Assembly: GCA_028023455.1 (NCBI GenBank)
Contig: JAQFVV010006203.1
Coordinates: 7,286,821 to 7,350,820 of the forward strand
Direction of reading: 5' to 3'
DNA from: Epiperipatus broadwayi
Taxonomy: Eukaryota > Onychophora > Udeonychophora > Euonychophora > Peripatidae
Length of the DNA stretch: 64,000 nucleotides
Below, in pieces: positions 1 to 11,959 of this stretch (position 1 is the first letter of the stretch; every line of letters starts with the position of its first letter). Both the position numbers and the translations under genes were made by a program. The notes under the pieces are model-generated. The model was not told where the DNA came from and ran no database searches. It worked only from the letters and a program-made list of their open reading frames with translations.

Positions 1-1763
1 TGCAGTTATGAAAATACAGCAGATGTAATTTAGAAAAACAAATAATGACCGAAAGTTCAAGATAAGAAATAGTTGATTGAGTTCATGCAGAGTGCATGCA
101 CATAAAATTTATGAATTTCTAATTTATTTTTATGTAATATTTTCAAATCATGGTTAGTGAATGATTTTTATCAAATAACTATAATATAATGATCTCGAAA
201 CTGGCCTTTACAAATATTTGTTTTCAAAGAGAAATTGTAAAAGACAAGTTTTGAGATTATGTTATGATAAGCATTCAGTACTTTTCTAGAAATAAGTTTC
301 TAAAGAATTGATATCTTACTAGGTGTACCTGGCATTTAGTAATAACTGGCAATAATAGATTAATAAAAGAATGACAAGCTCAAGAGTTAAAGGTTTTGGA
401 TTGACTTCTAGATCATTTTGTTAAATTGATGCTCAAACATCACTTACCTCACTACCCATGGAATTTTTTTTGCCAAATGTACAGGATTTACTTTTTATTG
501 ATATAATCATAGATTGGTAATGAGCATACTTCAGGGCATTACCAATTTATAAATCTATTAATTCACAACAATATTTCTTGCTCATCATATGTGCATCCTT
601 AACTCATGCATATTTTCTAAGATGTATTTATTGAGATGGGGACTATGAGGTCTGAGCTCACTGAAACATTTTTTTACAGTCAAGCAACAGTATTCAAGTC
701 CCCCATGGTGCTACCAGTAACCCAGTTTTTGAACCCATATCTAATTGGTGGCTATCCCACCAGCATTGAATCATAGCTTGAGATGCACAAAACTCAATAA
801 TGATATTACATTACTTAGTTTAAACTTCTGGTAAAATTGGTGAAATGCACAAATGAGAAGTGAAGAAAGTCAAAATAGTTCAAATTCGACAATGATTTTA
901 TTCAAGCAGAAATAAAACATGTTGTATTGATGCATTCTCTTAGACAATAGTCTTAATAACTTTCATTACCCTCTATTAATTTAAAGTAAAATATTTCATT
1001 TATCTTACATGTCTAATCATTAATAGCACAAATAATAATAATAGAAATAAAATAATTTCCCAATCAATTAAAATAGATGATAAATAAAAAAGAAATAATC
1101 ATTACTCTGAAAAAAATCAAATGTATAATATATTTAAGAGCCGCTGAAAAATGATAACATATTTAAGAGTAATTGGATTAATATTAAATTCTAACAGATA
1201 AACAAAATAAATATTAGTTAATGCTATTAATAAAATTTTGGTCATATGTGATATATATCAAAGAAGAACAGTCTTATTTATCCTGCTATTGATAAATGAT
1301 TTACTCTGTTTATTTTTAGTTCAAGTTGGCAAAAAAGCATAATAAAATATTTTTGATATTCCTATTTGTTCTTATTTGACTGTTGACAAAATACATCTTT
1401 AGTAACCTTTTATTTTTTGTCAAATAGTGCCAAATTTAATCCATTAATCAATCCTGGGGTGTGTTTTACTTGGCTAGCAAATACATAAATTAGATGCTTA
1501 ATTGGTTGTTAAGTTAATCTATTACTACTATGTATGTTCTTTTTTGTAAATTTAGTAGACAGTCATAGCAAAGGTGATTCTAATTTATGAACCAGATAAG
1601 CACATTTTCAAAATGCAATGATCTTTTTTTTTTCATGCCAGAACTGAATCTTCAAGCTAGGGCTGCAGCTGGTCACTTTATGGAACAGCATATTAGGGCA
1701 GAGATGGACCATTAGAAGTCTAGCCAACAATACTGACTAATCTTGAACTACAAGCATACATAG
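1..1763. other. AT-rich noncoding DNA
   Basis: No convincing coding region on either strand. The only internal structure I see is a slightly GC-richer patch near 660-800. It carries a short hairpin around TGGTGGCTATCCCACCA and, read on the minus strand, a GGTTCAAA string resembling a weak tRNA B box. It could be a very old SINE relic, but I cannot define ends for it. Confidence 0.5.
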
Positions 1764-1770
1764 CTATCAT

Positions 1771-1867
1771 ATATATATTTTTTTATATGTCAAATGCGTT
1801 GACCGGGAAGCGAACCTGGGCCAACTGATTGGAAGGCAGCTATGCTAACCCACTAGCCCACCAACGC
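1771..1867 (-). mobile_element. tRNA-Gly(UCC)-derived SINE or tRNA pseudogene
   Basis: Read on the minus strand, 1867-1795 folds as a 73-nt tRNA. The acceptor strands GCGTTGG and TCAACGC pair, followed by discriminator A. The anticodon loop CTTCCAA reads UCC, and the sequence closely follows eukaryotic tRNA-Gly(UCC). The D loop has one extra base, the anticodon stem has a mismatch, and box B is GGTTCGCTTCC with the normally invariant A58 changed to C, so it is probably not a working tRNA. It runs into TTTGACATATAAAAAAA, a tail nearly shared with the SINE at 24.3 kb. Imperfect direct repeats flank it (CTATCATATAT near 1764 and CTATCACATAT near 1872), which suggests retroposition. A decayed tRNA gene is the alternative. 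Confidence 0.75.
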
Positions 1868-1880
1868 TTGACTATCACAT

Positions 1881-3140
1881 ATTTTAAAAATAATATACAG
1901 TACTATATTCTATTTTTTGTAATTATAATTGTGAAATGGACTTCATGAAGGAAGTTTGTGATGAATGATATGCTGTCGATGATGATTTTTCTGATTACCA
2001 TAATAGATGGTTTTTACTCTGATATCTCCATTGCAAATGTTTTATAACAAATTAAATATTACAACCAAACTTTTATAGATGCTCATTCATATTTATCATT
2101 AAATATATTGCTCACACTTATGGCTCTCCACCTCCAAAATCTACTTTACTTATTTCAATCAATCCCTACAATATGTTTATTGATAAACAACAATTAATCA
2201 AAAAAATAAAATGGAGAGTAAAGAGGGAGAAAAATTATATATTTTGCAAATCTGAATTTGTTTTGAAATAAACCACATTATATATATCAAATTTTAAAAC
2301 CTTCTTTAATTAATGTGTCTCAATTGTTCCAAATTCATTTCTTTTTCATACAATCCGAATTGATTAACAATTAATAAAAGTTTTTTTTGTTTGTTTTTGT
2401 AATAAGAAAATATTTATTTGAGAGCATGTAACAATATATTCCACTGATTACCTAGAACTCACTTAACTCTTTACTAGTGAGCCTATATGTTTTAAAACTT
2501 AATGTTATTTTCTGACTATTATACATTCTGGTATTGGATGAATTTTTAGCTAACTACACAATGTTAAAATATATAAGTATTATAACAGCTGGCATCAGCA
2601 TAGTGTCATGTCTGAACTTGCTTTCAGAAGTGGACTAGTTTAAATTCCTTCCTTATCTAATTGGATTGAGCACTCATTGCCGCTAACCAATGTCTAAACA
2701 CTTGGATAACCAATATATTGTAACGGTCAAATATGTACATTCGCTTAACAAAATCTAGAACTTTAGTAAATCATCCAAAGGCTGACCAGAATACAGTGGT
2801 GCAAGCACAGGTCTGATGTAGCCCTTGCTCAGAGATTTACCACCTTGTGGATGACACATATGAGGCCACAGCAGTATTCTCCTTCATCACGTTCCGGCAG
2901 TAGAACATCAGTAGAGCAAAAGACTGAGAAAGCTGACGTTCTGTCTAGTATAGCTATATAGGTATCATGTGGCTAGTACATGATTATTAAATAATGAAAT
3001 GATTTTTAACAATCAATAATAAATAATTACTAAATGATAGAATGATTATGAGTCGGTGAGCAAGAATAAGACATGAAGCAAAGTTAAATTTAAAACAAAT
3101 TTAATTAAGTTAAATTTTGAAACAATAATTAGATGCTTGG
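1881..3140. other. AT-rich noncoding DNA
   Basis: No gene is recognised. A patch of more balanced composition at about 2640-2960 has no reading frame or repeat structure that I can assign. Confidence 0.5.
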
Positions 3141-3141
3141 T

Positions 3142-3463
3142 CTCACATGCAGATGATTAAGGGATGTTTACATTAAATTTGGGTTCACACGCAAGTGATG
3201 GTTTAGATATATATTTCCTTATGGCTGAGTTTTACATAGCTTGGTTTACATATATGTTGGGTGAAATCACTCGCAGGTGATATTAAGTTTCAAGTTACAA
3301 ATTATCAGGTTTCTTACATATGTATATCATTCGTAGGTGATAATTCAATATTTATGCACTTCCAGTTTATATATAGCATTTTAATCACTTAAAGGTGATT
3401 GTAATTTCTAGGTTTCAAATATTAAATTTACTTAGCTATATATATGAATCACTCGTAGGTGAT
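3142..3463. repeat. Array of six 16-bp quasi-palindromes
   Basis: Six copies of a 16-bp motif close to ATCACTCGTAGGTGAT occur at 3142-3157, 3184-3199, 3266-3281, 3326-3341, 3384-3399 and 3448-3463. The last four are 58-64 bp apart, and the first two are more diverged and less regular. The arms ATCAC and GTGAT pair around a 6-nt centre (TCGYAG in the best copies). The linkers are AT-rich and barely conserved, so what repeats is the hairpin core rather than a whole minisatellite unit. It could be a decayed minisatellite or a cluster of binding sites. I know of no family that matches. Confidence 0.75.
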
Positions 3464-3499
3464 GAAATTATAATACATTTGAATTTACATTTTCATGAG

Positions 3500-6400
3500 C
3501 TTTAATATTATTTTTATATAACTAAATGAATTTGTTCATGATTATCTATGCCTAGTTTATACTATAATAGGATCTAGATTTGCTTTATAGTTAGTGGAAG
3601 TGAATACAAACATTTATAAAGATCATAACATTTTATTAAGCACGAATATTCAATATATTCTCTATATAGCTAATACGCATATTAAATTGGATTCGAATTC
3701 AGATCAAAGCTGAAAATAACAATTATAATGGCGGGATGAACTGATTATTGGCAGCCAGACTTCAGATACTAAGGCGTATGGAAAACATACAATTCTGAGT
3801 CTTTTTGTCTCGTATATGTGCTTTATTCATGGGATTTTTACCAAGTAATAGTTCCCTTTGACTGAACTCATTGCTGTGAAAATAAGAGACCTTTAGTCTG
3901 GATGATAGAGCAATTTATTTAAGTGGGAGTTTTATGCTCCGTGGAGTCTCATGCTCCATCTCTAGGGAGGCGCGTACCAATCCACCATCTGAAGAAGATA
4001 ATTGCCCGAACTAAGAGTAATGGTGCAGCACGACCACGTACAACCATTAAGGAATACAGCAACAAGTGAGTATGCCATAGCATTTCTTAAGGACACATAC
4101 ACACTGCCAACAACATCATATAACAAAAATGAAGATGCTAAATCTAGTTTCCTTCATGAAACTACTCAGTATCAGTTCATTTTATAACATTTATAATTAT
4201 ACTATTAAGGAAAGCTTATGAATCCAAGCTATAAAGCTATCTATATAAGCATTTATTTATCTAAGGAGGGTTACAGCATATGGAGGGAAATTACAATACA
4301 GAATTATAGATTTATGCTGCATTTTATCACTTCAACTGAATATTGGTTAAATATTATATTTAAAAGCAAATCTATCTTAGAATAACTGTAAGCTTGTAAT
4401 TATTGCTTAACTAAGATATTTTATTCATTTCAAAACAGTTTTGGGTTTGTGCATCCATATACGAGAAATTACATATATACGCGAACTTACATATATATGC
4501 GTGAGAATCTAATTACATCTCACTAATGAATTAATTACTAACAAAACTCTGTTTTGAATATATTTAGCATAAACAATAACATAACTAAAATAATAAGATT
4601 CGGCATAGATTTAATTAAGAAATGTAAGATTTAAAATAAGATAAGATTTCACGTAAGTGAAATCTGAAATTTGGCTTTGTTTTTAAAATGAAACTTATGC
4701 GACATTAGCTGAAATTTGATTGATTCAGTTTCGATAATTTTAAGTTTATAAGATTAATGATGGCAAATATTATCATTAACTTAAGATATACAAAATAACT
4801 TAGAAATTTTAATAATTATTTTAAAACAGATCATTTGGTATTATACGTGACTAAATTTATATTAAAACACTTAAATTATAGATTTTAGCAAGTTAAAACT
4901 AAATTACTTTTAATTATTCAAAATAGGATGAATACGTAACTAAATCAATCATATTTAAATTCAGCAAGTAAACCAACAAATAAAGAAATCATATAAATAA
5001 ATGAAAGGTGTTATTTATACAAATAATAACTCAGATAAAATCATAAAACAGTTAAATCAGTATTTATCAGTTAACGAATTATAACAGTAAATCAGTTTAT
5101 AAACTATTAAATCAGTTTGCAAATGAGTTTAATTATGAAATCAGTTATGAAATTATGAAGTCAGTTTAAATATAAAATCAGGCAAGATTTTAAGATTGAA
5201 ACAAAATAAAATAAAATTTAGAAATAAGTTTAGTTTACATTATTATTATGGCCATTGATTTAGATTAAGCTAGCATTTTAGAGTTGAGTTTAGGTGAAAG
5301 CTTTAGAATTGAAGGAGTATTTACCATTTTCTTCCCTTTTCTGCTGACAAGTTATTTATTCATTGTGGGACTTCTTTAGGTGGTGACAGTTGTTACTTCA
5401 TCTTCCTCCACATTAGGCAGCTTCTTATTGGAGGCGAGAAGGCAAGATTTTAGGCCTTTACCCCAACATGATTATCATCAATACTTTTCAAGTACTTTAT
5501 TAAAATTATAATCATAGAGAGTGTTCTTCAAAGATGGCTGCAACAACTTATATACCAGCACCCCCCTCTCCATTATATTATTTTTAGACTCATTTTCTTA
5601 GCTTACTCGCTTATTGCCAGTCATTGTGGAAGCCTGCTGTGTCAAACTTTTAATTAGGTCAATTTAACCTCAGTGACACGTAATTTATGCAATCTTTTTA
5701 ATTTAAATCCAATTTTAACTTTAAATATAAACTGGGTCAATTTCATAGCCTTTTCTGGTGTCACTATTACTAGAAAAAGAAATCTAAAATTATGGAAAAA
5801 CATTTTGTTATATATGTAACTCGACTGTTTAATTTTAGCGATATATGCAGAAATATATAATTTCAAATATTACTAATTTAATAAATATTTTAAAATAAAA
5901 GAAATCTTAATGTTTAAATTCTATTAACATTCTTCTTCTAGCATATATGTAGTCTTAAGTTACACATACAACTCGTTTTTCATTTAATTCTTATTAGAAA
6001 TACATATGTGTGTATTTTTAGAGATTTATGAATATAAATGCAATTTTCTCTATATATAGAGATATATGCACACACACATAGTTAAAGTATTTAGATTTAA
6101 ATTTATCCAGGTTTTTATGATAATATTAGCAGGATATACGAGAATTTGGTGGCTGTTACATATAAAAGGATACTACTATAGAATATAGTAGGTGAAACGG
6201 GTTGAAAAGCTGACTGTTTCAATATAAACATAGCCAAAGGGTAAAACATAAATATGGCCAATGTGTAAACATGTGTATAAAATCCTACCATTGGTTAGTA
6301 TGGGCCATTAAGCAATGATGCTATCTGAATCTGATTGCTGCCAGTAAGGTGGGGATCTGCAAATAAGAAAGAGAGAGTAATAATATCTCTAACCTGATTG

Positions 6401-7329
6401 ATTGAATATGCTCTCAATTGAAACCACTTTCAACTGCAAAGGTGTTTCTACTATAGTCATTATCGATATGTCTATGCAGTGGGGCAAGTCCATGATAGGA
6501 CTGGAAGCTGCTACGCATATGGCCGACTCGAGGCAAGCTATCAGTATAGCTGGAAGAGCCTTGACTAAAACGCATGAGGCAAGCTAATATATACAGCTGG
6601 AAGTAAGTTCAGTCATTCAGGCTTGACCAGCTCATTATTGACTAAATTACCTGCAAAATTGTATTTATTAATGGTATAACATGTATCTAATAAATTATAC
6701 ATATTAATTTTGTGAGTGTTCATATTTTTTTGATATTACTGTTGGTTTGAGTCTGAAACCTGCAATTCAGCCAAACACTATACTAACATTTTTATTCATT
6801 AATCTTCAACTGACTAACATTATGAGGTCATTTGTGTGTATGCTGGAGATATGTCCTGGTTTTATCTATCTTGTTCTGGTATCCTGACATATTCCTTTGG
6901 GACTCTTAACCAATTTATTTTTAATTTTAACTATATTTAATTTTTATTAATTAATATTTATTCATTTAATATTTTATTATTAAATTTTTGATTAGTTAAT
7001 CAGTAATTTTTCCAAAATTGAAGTGGATCCCCATTATTTTGGTACATTAGTAATATGTGATTTCAGTTTGTGATTTTGTTTAAATAGATAGTACACGAAT
7101 AATTATCTTTTGTTAGTAATGTAAATGTGATTATATGCTTGTGATTTTTTTTTCATACTAAAATATATAGTAATCTGCAATAGTTTTTTGTTGTTGTTGA
7201 GTGTTCCGATTAGGCCCTGTGGAAATGTGGACACTAGTTTGCATGCATATATAATATTGGGCTAATTATTTTATAATTCCTCAACATTTTTTATTTTTTA
7301 AAATTATAAAATATAATAGTAATATCTAT
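3500..7329. other. Noncoding DNA with minor hairpin and short repeats
   Basis: No supported gene. There is a perfect small hairpin at 4644-4665 (AGATTTCAC, loop GTAA, GTGAAATCT). A degenerate run of AAATCAGTT-like words spans about 5045-5195. A short direct repeat (GAGGCAAGCTA...AGCTGGAAG) occurs near 6530 and 6575. The open frames at 4002-4187 and 6402-6587 have no recognisable domains and look accidental. Confidence 0.5.
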
Positions 7330-7391
7330 TTGTCATTTTTGTTTCAATTTTTTTTAGCAAATATTTATTTCTTTTTAAAATGTCATCATCA

Positions 7392-7863
7392 TCAACCATT
7401 ATCAATCCACTGCAGGATGAAGATCTCTCCAAATTCAATCCATCTTTTCCTATCTTTAGCTTCTCTTTTCCACATCACCCCTGCACACTTTCTTATTTCA
7501 TCCATCCATCTCACATGTGGTCTCTTTCTGGGTCTTTTACAATCTCTTGGAATCAAGTTTAACATTTCAATTGTCCATCTATTATCATCTCTTCTAACAA
7601 TATGTCCAGCCCAACTCCACTTCCGTCTTTTAATTTTTTCAATGAGGTCAGTAACACCTGTTTGTTTTCTTACCCATACATTGCGTTTTCGATCTCTTCT
7701 TGTTACTCCCAACATGCATCTCTCTTCTTTGAGTGGTCTGAAGTCTCTGTATTGCTCTTCTATTAAGTGTCCAAGTCTCAGATCCATAAGTAAGAACTGG
7801 CAAAACACATTTATTAAAAACCTTCCTTTTCAAACACATAGGCATATTTCCTTTTATTATCAA
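7392..7863 (-). pseudogene. RTE C-terminal region
   Basis: Two overlapping minus-strand frames cover this part. The upstream one (to 7863) reads FNKCVLPVLTYGSETWTLNR, a signature of the region after the polymerase. The second (7808-7392) reads RCMLGVTRRDRKRN, then KRRKWSWAGHIVRRDDNRW and RPHVRWMDEIRKCAG, ending LQWIDNG. The Trp-x-Gly-His-Ile and arginine-rich pattern is characteristic of the C-terminus of these endonuclease-reverse transcriptases. One frameshift separates the frames near 7740. The stop at 7392 lies about 14 bp before the 3' repeat tail, so there is almost no 3' UTR. Confidence 0.92.
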
Positions 7864-8039
7864 GTTATTTCTACCAAAAGCACTTCAACCAAGTTTAATT
7901 CTATGATTAATTTCATCCATCATATTTCCATCTGTATTAATAATCTGACCAAGGTATTTATTTGTAACTGTTAACTTCTAACTCATCATAATCAATATTT
8001 ATTTTCATATTTTGAGAAAATCTATTAAACATTACTTTA

Positions 8040-9242
8040 GTCTTTTTAACATTTATATTTAGTCCTACTTTCATCTGATAACTCCTGCAACATTTCCTGT
8101 AGCTCTAAACCATTATTTGCAAAAACAACTACATCAGCTTCAAAATCTAAATGACTTAAATAATCTCCATTTACTTTCACTCCTTTAGCTTCCTATTTTA
8201 ATCCACAAAATACTTTTTGCAGCACTGCTGTAAAAAGTTTTGGAGATATGGAGTCACCCTGTCTTACACCCTTTTTGATGTTGATTTTCCTACTATCATT
8301 ATGTAATTTAATTGTTGCTGTTGCATTTTTTATAAATATTCTTTAAAATATGACAATATCTTGGATCTACACCATGATGATCCAATGCTTTAATCACTGA
8401 AGAAATGTTTATAGAATCAAATGCCTTTTCATAATCTACAAATCCTAAGCATAATGGCAATTCATATTCATTTGTCCTTTCTATAATTTCTCTCAATACC
8501 TGGATATGATCTACTGTACTAAAACCACTTTTAAATCCACCTTGTTCTCTTGGTTGGTGGAAATCCAGTGTTTGCTGTAGACGAGTTGTAATTATCTTAG
8601 TAAAAATTTTGTATAAAACTGATAAAAGACTGATAGGTCTATAATTTTTAATATCTTCTTTATCACCTTTTTTAAATATTAATACTGCATTCTTCCAATC
8701 ATCTGGTACATCTTTATCATTTAGACATTTGGTATATAACTTTGCTAAAAAAATTTCTATTTCTTCACCTGCTTCTTTTAATATATCAATTATAATTCCA
8801 TCATTATCTGGAGCCTTTCCTTTTTTCATACATTTAATTGCATATCTCACTTCCTCATTCAAAATTCTGGCAATTTGGAAAATATAATAGGTATAGGAGG
8901 CACTTGTTCTTTATTACTATATAATTCTTGATAGAAGTCTTCTACACATTTCATGATGTCATCTCTCTTTTTAGTAATATTGCCATCTTTTTTTCTTATT
9001 GCAGATATAAATTTCCTACCAATACCAAAATGTTGTTTTACATTCTTTAGCCTTTTATTCTCTTCTACAGCTTTCCTTGCTAATTCACAATTATACTTTC
9101 TTATATCATTTTCAACTCTTTTCCGCACCATTTTACAAAATTCAAGATATTCAATCTTTTTTAATGCATCATTGTTGTATATCCTCATATTCTTTCTTTT
9201 CTTCATAAATTCTCTAGTCTCAGTAGAAATTTTATTGGTCAA
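8040..9242 (-). pseudogene. RTE reverse transcriptase domain, damaged
   Basis: The linker (9242-8859) is lysine-rich and helical, ending DIMKCVEDFYQELY. The polymerase follows in a shifted frame (8862-8308): KGKAPDNDGI, DDWKNAVLIFKKGDKED, NYRPISLLSVLYKIF (fingers motif), REQGGFKSGFSTVDH, and motif A VDYEKAFDS with its catalytic aspartate. Below 8308 the frame continues as GVRQGDSISPKLFTAVLQ (motif B), then a stop, then a region where motif C should read FADD. Here it reads FEAD before VVVFANN, so the catalytic aspartate pair is disrupted. A functional element would copy its own RNA at the nicked target. This copy could not, even without the frameshifts. Confidence 0.92.
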
Positions 9243-9461
9243 TTGCTGCTTTTTTCTAACACTATCTTTGTTGCAGTTTTTAAAAGTGTATCGGTTATTT
9301 TCCTATTAATGACATTCAAATCTGAATCATGTTCAAAATCTATTAATACTTGAAACCTATTTGTAAGTTCTAATTTAAATTCATTAGAATGTTTCTGAAG
9401 ATTAGGAATATCAACTGTAAATATTGTTTTTCTTAATAATTTTTTTCTCTCTAGTTTTGCA

Positions 9462-9838
9462 TTAACATGTTATCTTACATCTTACTAATCGATGATCACT
9501 TCCTGTGTTAAATTTATTAAGAACATTACAATCTTGAAATATGTATTTTCTGTTAGTCAAAATATAATCCAATTCTGCTGTACCTTCATTTGGATGCTTC
9601 CATGTCCATTTCCTTTTAACATTTTTCTCGAAAAAAAAAAAATTCATAATATAAAGTTTTTCTTTTTCTGCAAACTGCACAAGTCTCTGTCCTCTCTCAT
9701 TTCTATTACCGTAATAAAATTACCTACAGCATTTTCATCTTTCATTTGTTTACCAATTCTAGCATTAAAGTCTCCCATAACAATTTTAAAATGTTGTTTA
9801 CTCTGATCAAAAGCCTTTTGTACATCCATATTTACGAT
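9462..9838 (-). pseudogene. RTE endonuclease domain, C-terminal half
   Basis: This continues the LINE endonuclease after the insertion. It reads DVQKAFDQSKQHFKIVMGDF, with the family motif GDFNARIG near 9760. A frameshift near 9690 moves the frame to one reading FAEKEKLYIMNFFFFEKN, then WTWKHPNEGTAELDYIL and SDHRLVR. The GDFNA and SDH motifs hold active-site residues of this nuclease fold and are still present. A poly-A stretch in the coding strand near 9630 may have caused slippage. The fragment cannot be translated as one protein because of the frameshift and the upstream insertion. Confidence 0.9.
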
Positions 9839-9839
9839 C

Positions 9840-11945
9840 GAAATGAAGTGAAGTGAATCTAACAAAAACAATTCGCCTACAAGCATCTAGGATTTAAGCC
9901 GAAAAATTTATAAAGTAGGCAGATGGCTGTTAAGATTCCACTTTATTTAAATATTCAGATCGTTAGCCCAAGTCACTAGCTCAGTGGAGTAGCAGAGATA
10001 ATAAAGTATAAATTTTATATCTTAAATATAAAAGAATAAAAGCACTGCCAGAAATTAACACATAAAAATATTTATTTACGCACATATAAAATAATATTTA
10101 AATTTTGAGGAATAAATTTAACGTTTATATTTTTATATTGATCTTTAATTCTAAATTTAAGTAGATTGCAAATAATGAGTTTACTATTTATTTAGAGGGT
10201 CGAGTATGAATGGACTACATAGGTCTGCATTTGAAAAGAAAATATTCTTCCCTGATTTAACCTTAGGCAACAAATTTCGCAATCAACTGGCGCCAATCCA
10301 TCTGATACATTCATGTATTCAATGTAGCATGATACGACAACACAAAATACTATATTGTCAGGAATGTCCATCTGAACAATAAGTAGAAATAGAGAAGACA
10401 TTGACTCTCCACCAACAGGAATGTGACATCTGTTGGCAAGTAGATCAATAAACAAAAAACTCCATAGGAATGGACTGCGGTCTTCTTCCGACTTACAAAC
10501 CCATCCATAGGCAAACAGAGGGTGTGTGGCGTATATCTATAATCCTGCCCGTAGCAGACCTCATACTACATCTACTAATTACACCAATATATCCAATCCA
10601 TTGAACCAATTCAACTACGAAATGAATAACCTAAGATTACCCTCCCTTAATATAACTTTACAAAACTATATAACCATTCACGCCCGACTTAAATTTAACA
10701 TTTAAATACGTTCGCACAGATTTGTTTAAAAATGTTGGGTATAGATCGATTACATAGATTCCACGGTCAAAAACATTTCAAAATAAACATAAACGATCAA
10801 AATACAAAATTATTGATACCGACAATCGCAGAGGGAAACTTTAAGTAACCCAATAGTATTCACCATAAGATACTTGCGTTGTCACCAATAACAAAAGACA
10901 TCCGAATAAATACATTTTAGATACTCACCGTAAGGTATCATTATTTATCGAATGTCTATATATTTTGATCAAATATGAAAACCAAAATATAATTAACCAT
11001 AAACGAATCCATGCAAGCGTCTATAAACAACTTAAATTTCATGCATTTAAATAATCTTTACAATAAGAAAAAAAATGGAAATGATGTTTATCAATCGGAA
11101 AACATATAAAATTAAACATTATTAATTTGATTTAAAAACTTACAAAAGTCAGATAAGAGTCCGTTTTAACTTTTAAGTTGGCTTGTTTATCAATTCATAA
11201 AACTTGACGAAAGTTCTTAATTGATTTTAATAATTGTTCATTTCATATAGCTTATGGTATAAGAGTCCAGGTTCCCGTTGGCAATTCCCACGGTGTCTCC
11301 ATTGGAAGAAAATGTTCTGGAGGTAGCATTAGCTGGTTCCATTCTGGTATAACAGTCTTTTCATTTTATTTTTTTTAAAACAAACAAAAAAATGAGAGAG
11401 AACGGCAAGTGCGTCTTACCGTTGTCATCAAATCAAGTTGGAAAAAACTGACTGGAACTCAATATTTTTTCTTTTTATAGTTCTCCTATGGATTCCATGA
11501 ACAAAAACGTCACTGTTCTGTTTTTTGGTTATGGTCCGAGCCAAGGCTTAGTGCTTCCATTGGTCAAGCTAAAATTTCTTTCTTCTCTTATCTAACTTTT
11601 CATCTGACTTTTTAATTACACAGCTTTTAGATAATTAATAAACAATCATTTCCATTTACAGATTACAGGAATTAATTAATACCTGTTTTTACTTTAACTT
11701 ACGTTATTTTTTTATTAAAATATTTTTATATTTCAATCTGGCATTTTTTTATTAAAAAAAATACGTTCAGATACTTTTTTTTTTTTGTTGTTGTTTATAA
11801 AAAAAATATTTTTAAAGTTTAGCATCTGTGCGAATGTATATACGAATAACAACATTTTTAATTTTAGCGTTTAGTTTTTTACTCTTATTTGCGATACTTG
11901 TAAGTTTTTATTTTAAATTAATGTAACGACATATTTATGTATCGT
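9840..11945. mobile_element. About 2.1 kb unidentified insertion inside the LINE
   Basis: The LINE endonuclease reads up to about 11950 and resumes in the correct order at about 9838, so the DNA between is a later insertion. One edge carries a hairpin with perfect 8-bp arms (TGTAACGA and TCGTTACA, 11922-11949). An ATATTTA word lies near both edges, but I cannot confirm a target duplication. Inside are islands less AT-rich than the surroundings (about 10200-10560 and 11255-11580). An 87-codon minus-strand frame at 10192-10455 has no domain I recognise. I found no transposase or reverse transcriptase motif, so a non-autonomous element or a solo LTR-like remnant is possible. Confidence 0.6.
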
Positions 11946-11959
11946 TACAATATAAAAAT

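Noticed and set aside
1795-1867. Functional tRNA-Gly(UCC) gene
   Set aside because: Box B has lost the invariant A58, the anticodon stem has a mismatch and the D loop is longer. The A-rich tail and flanking repeats favour a retroposed copy.
3142-3463. CRISPR-like repeat array
   Set aside because: This is animal DNA. The spacers are not uniform, no cas genes are present, and the repeat cores vary.
7330-7974. 214-codon plus-strand open frame
   Set aside because: It is antisense to the RTE C-terminal region, whose minus-strand protein motifs are unmistakable.
8953-9309. 118-codon plus-strand open frame
   Set aside because: It is antisense to the RTE linker. Its phenylalanine/leucine-rich content is the complement of a lysine-rich coding strand.
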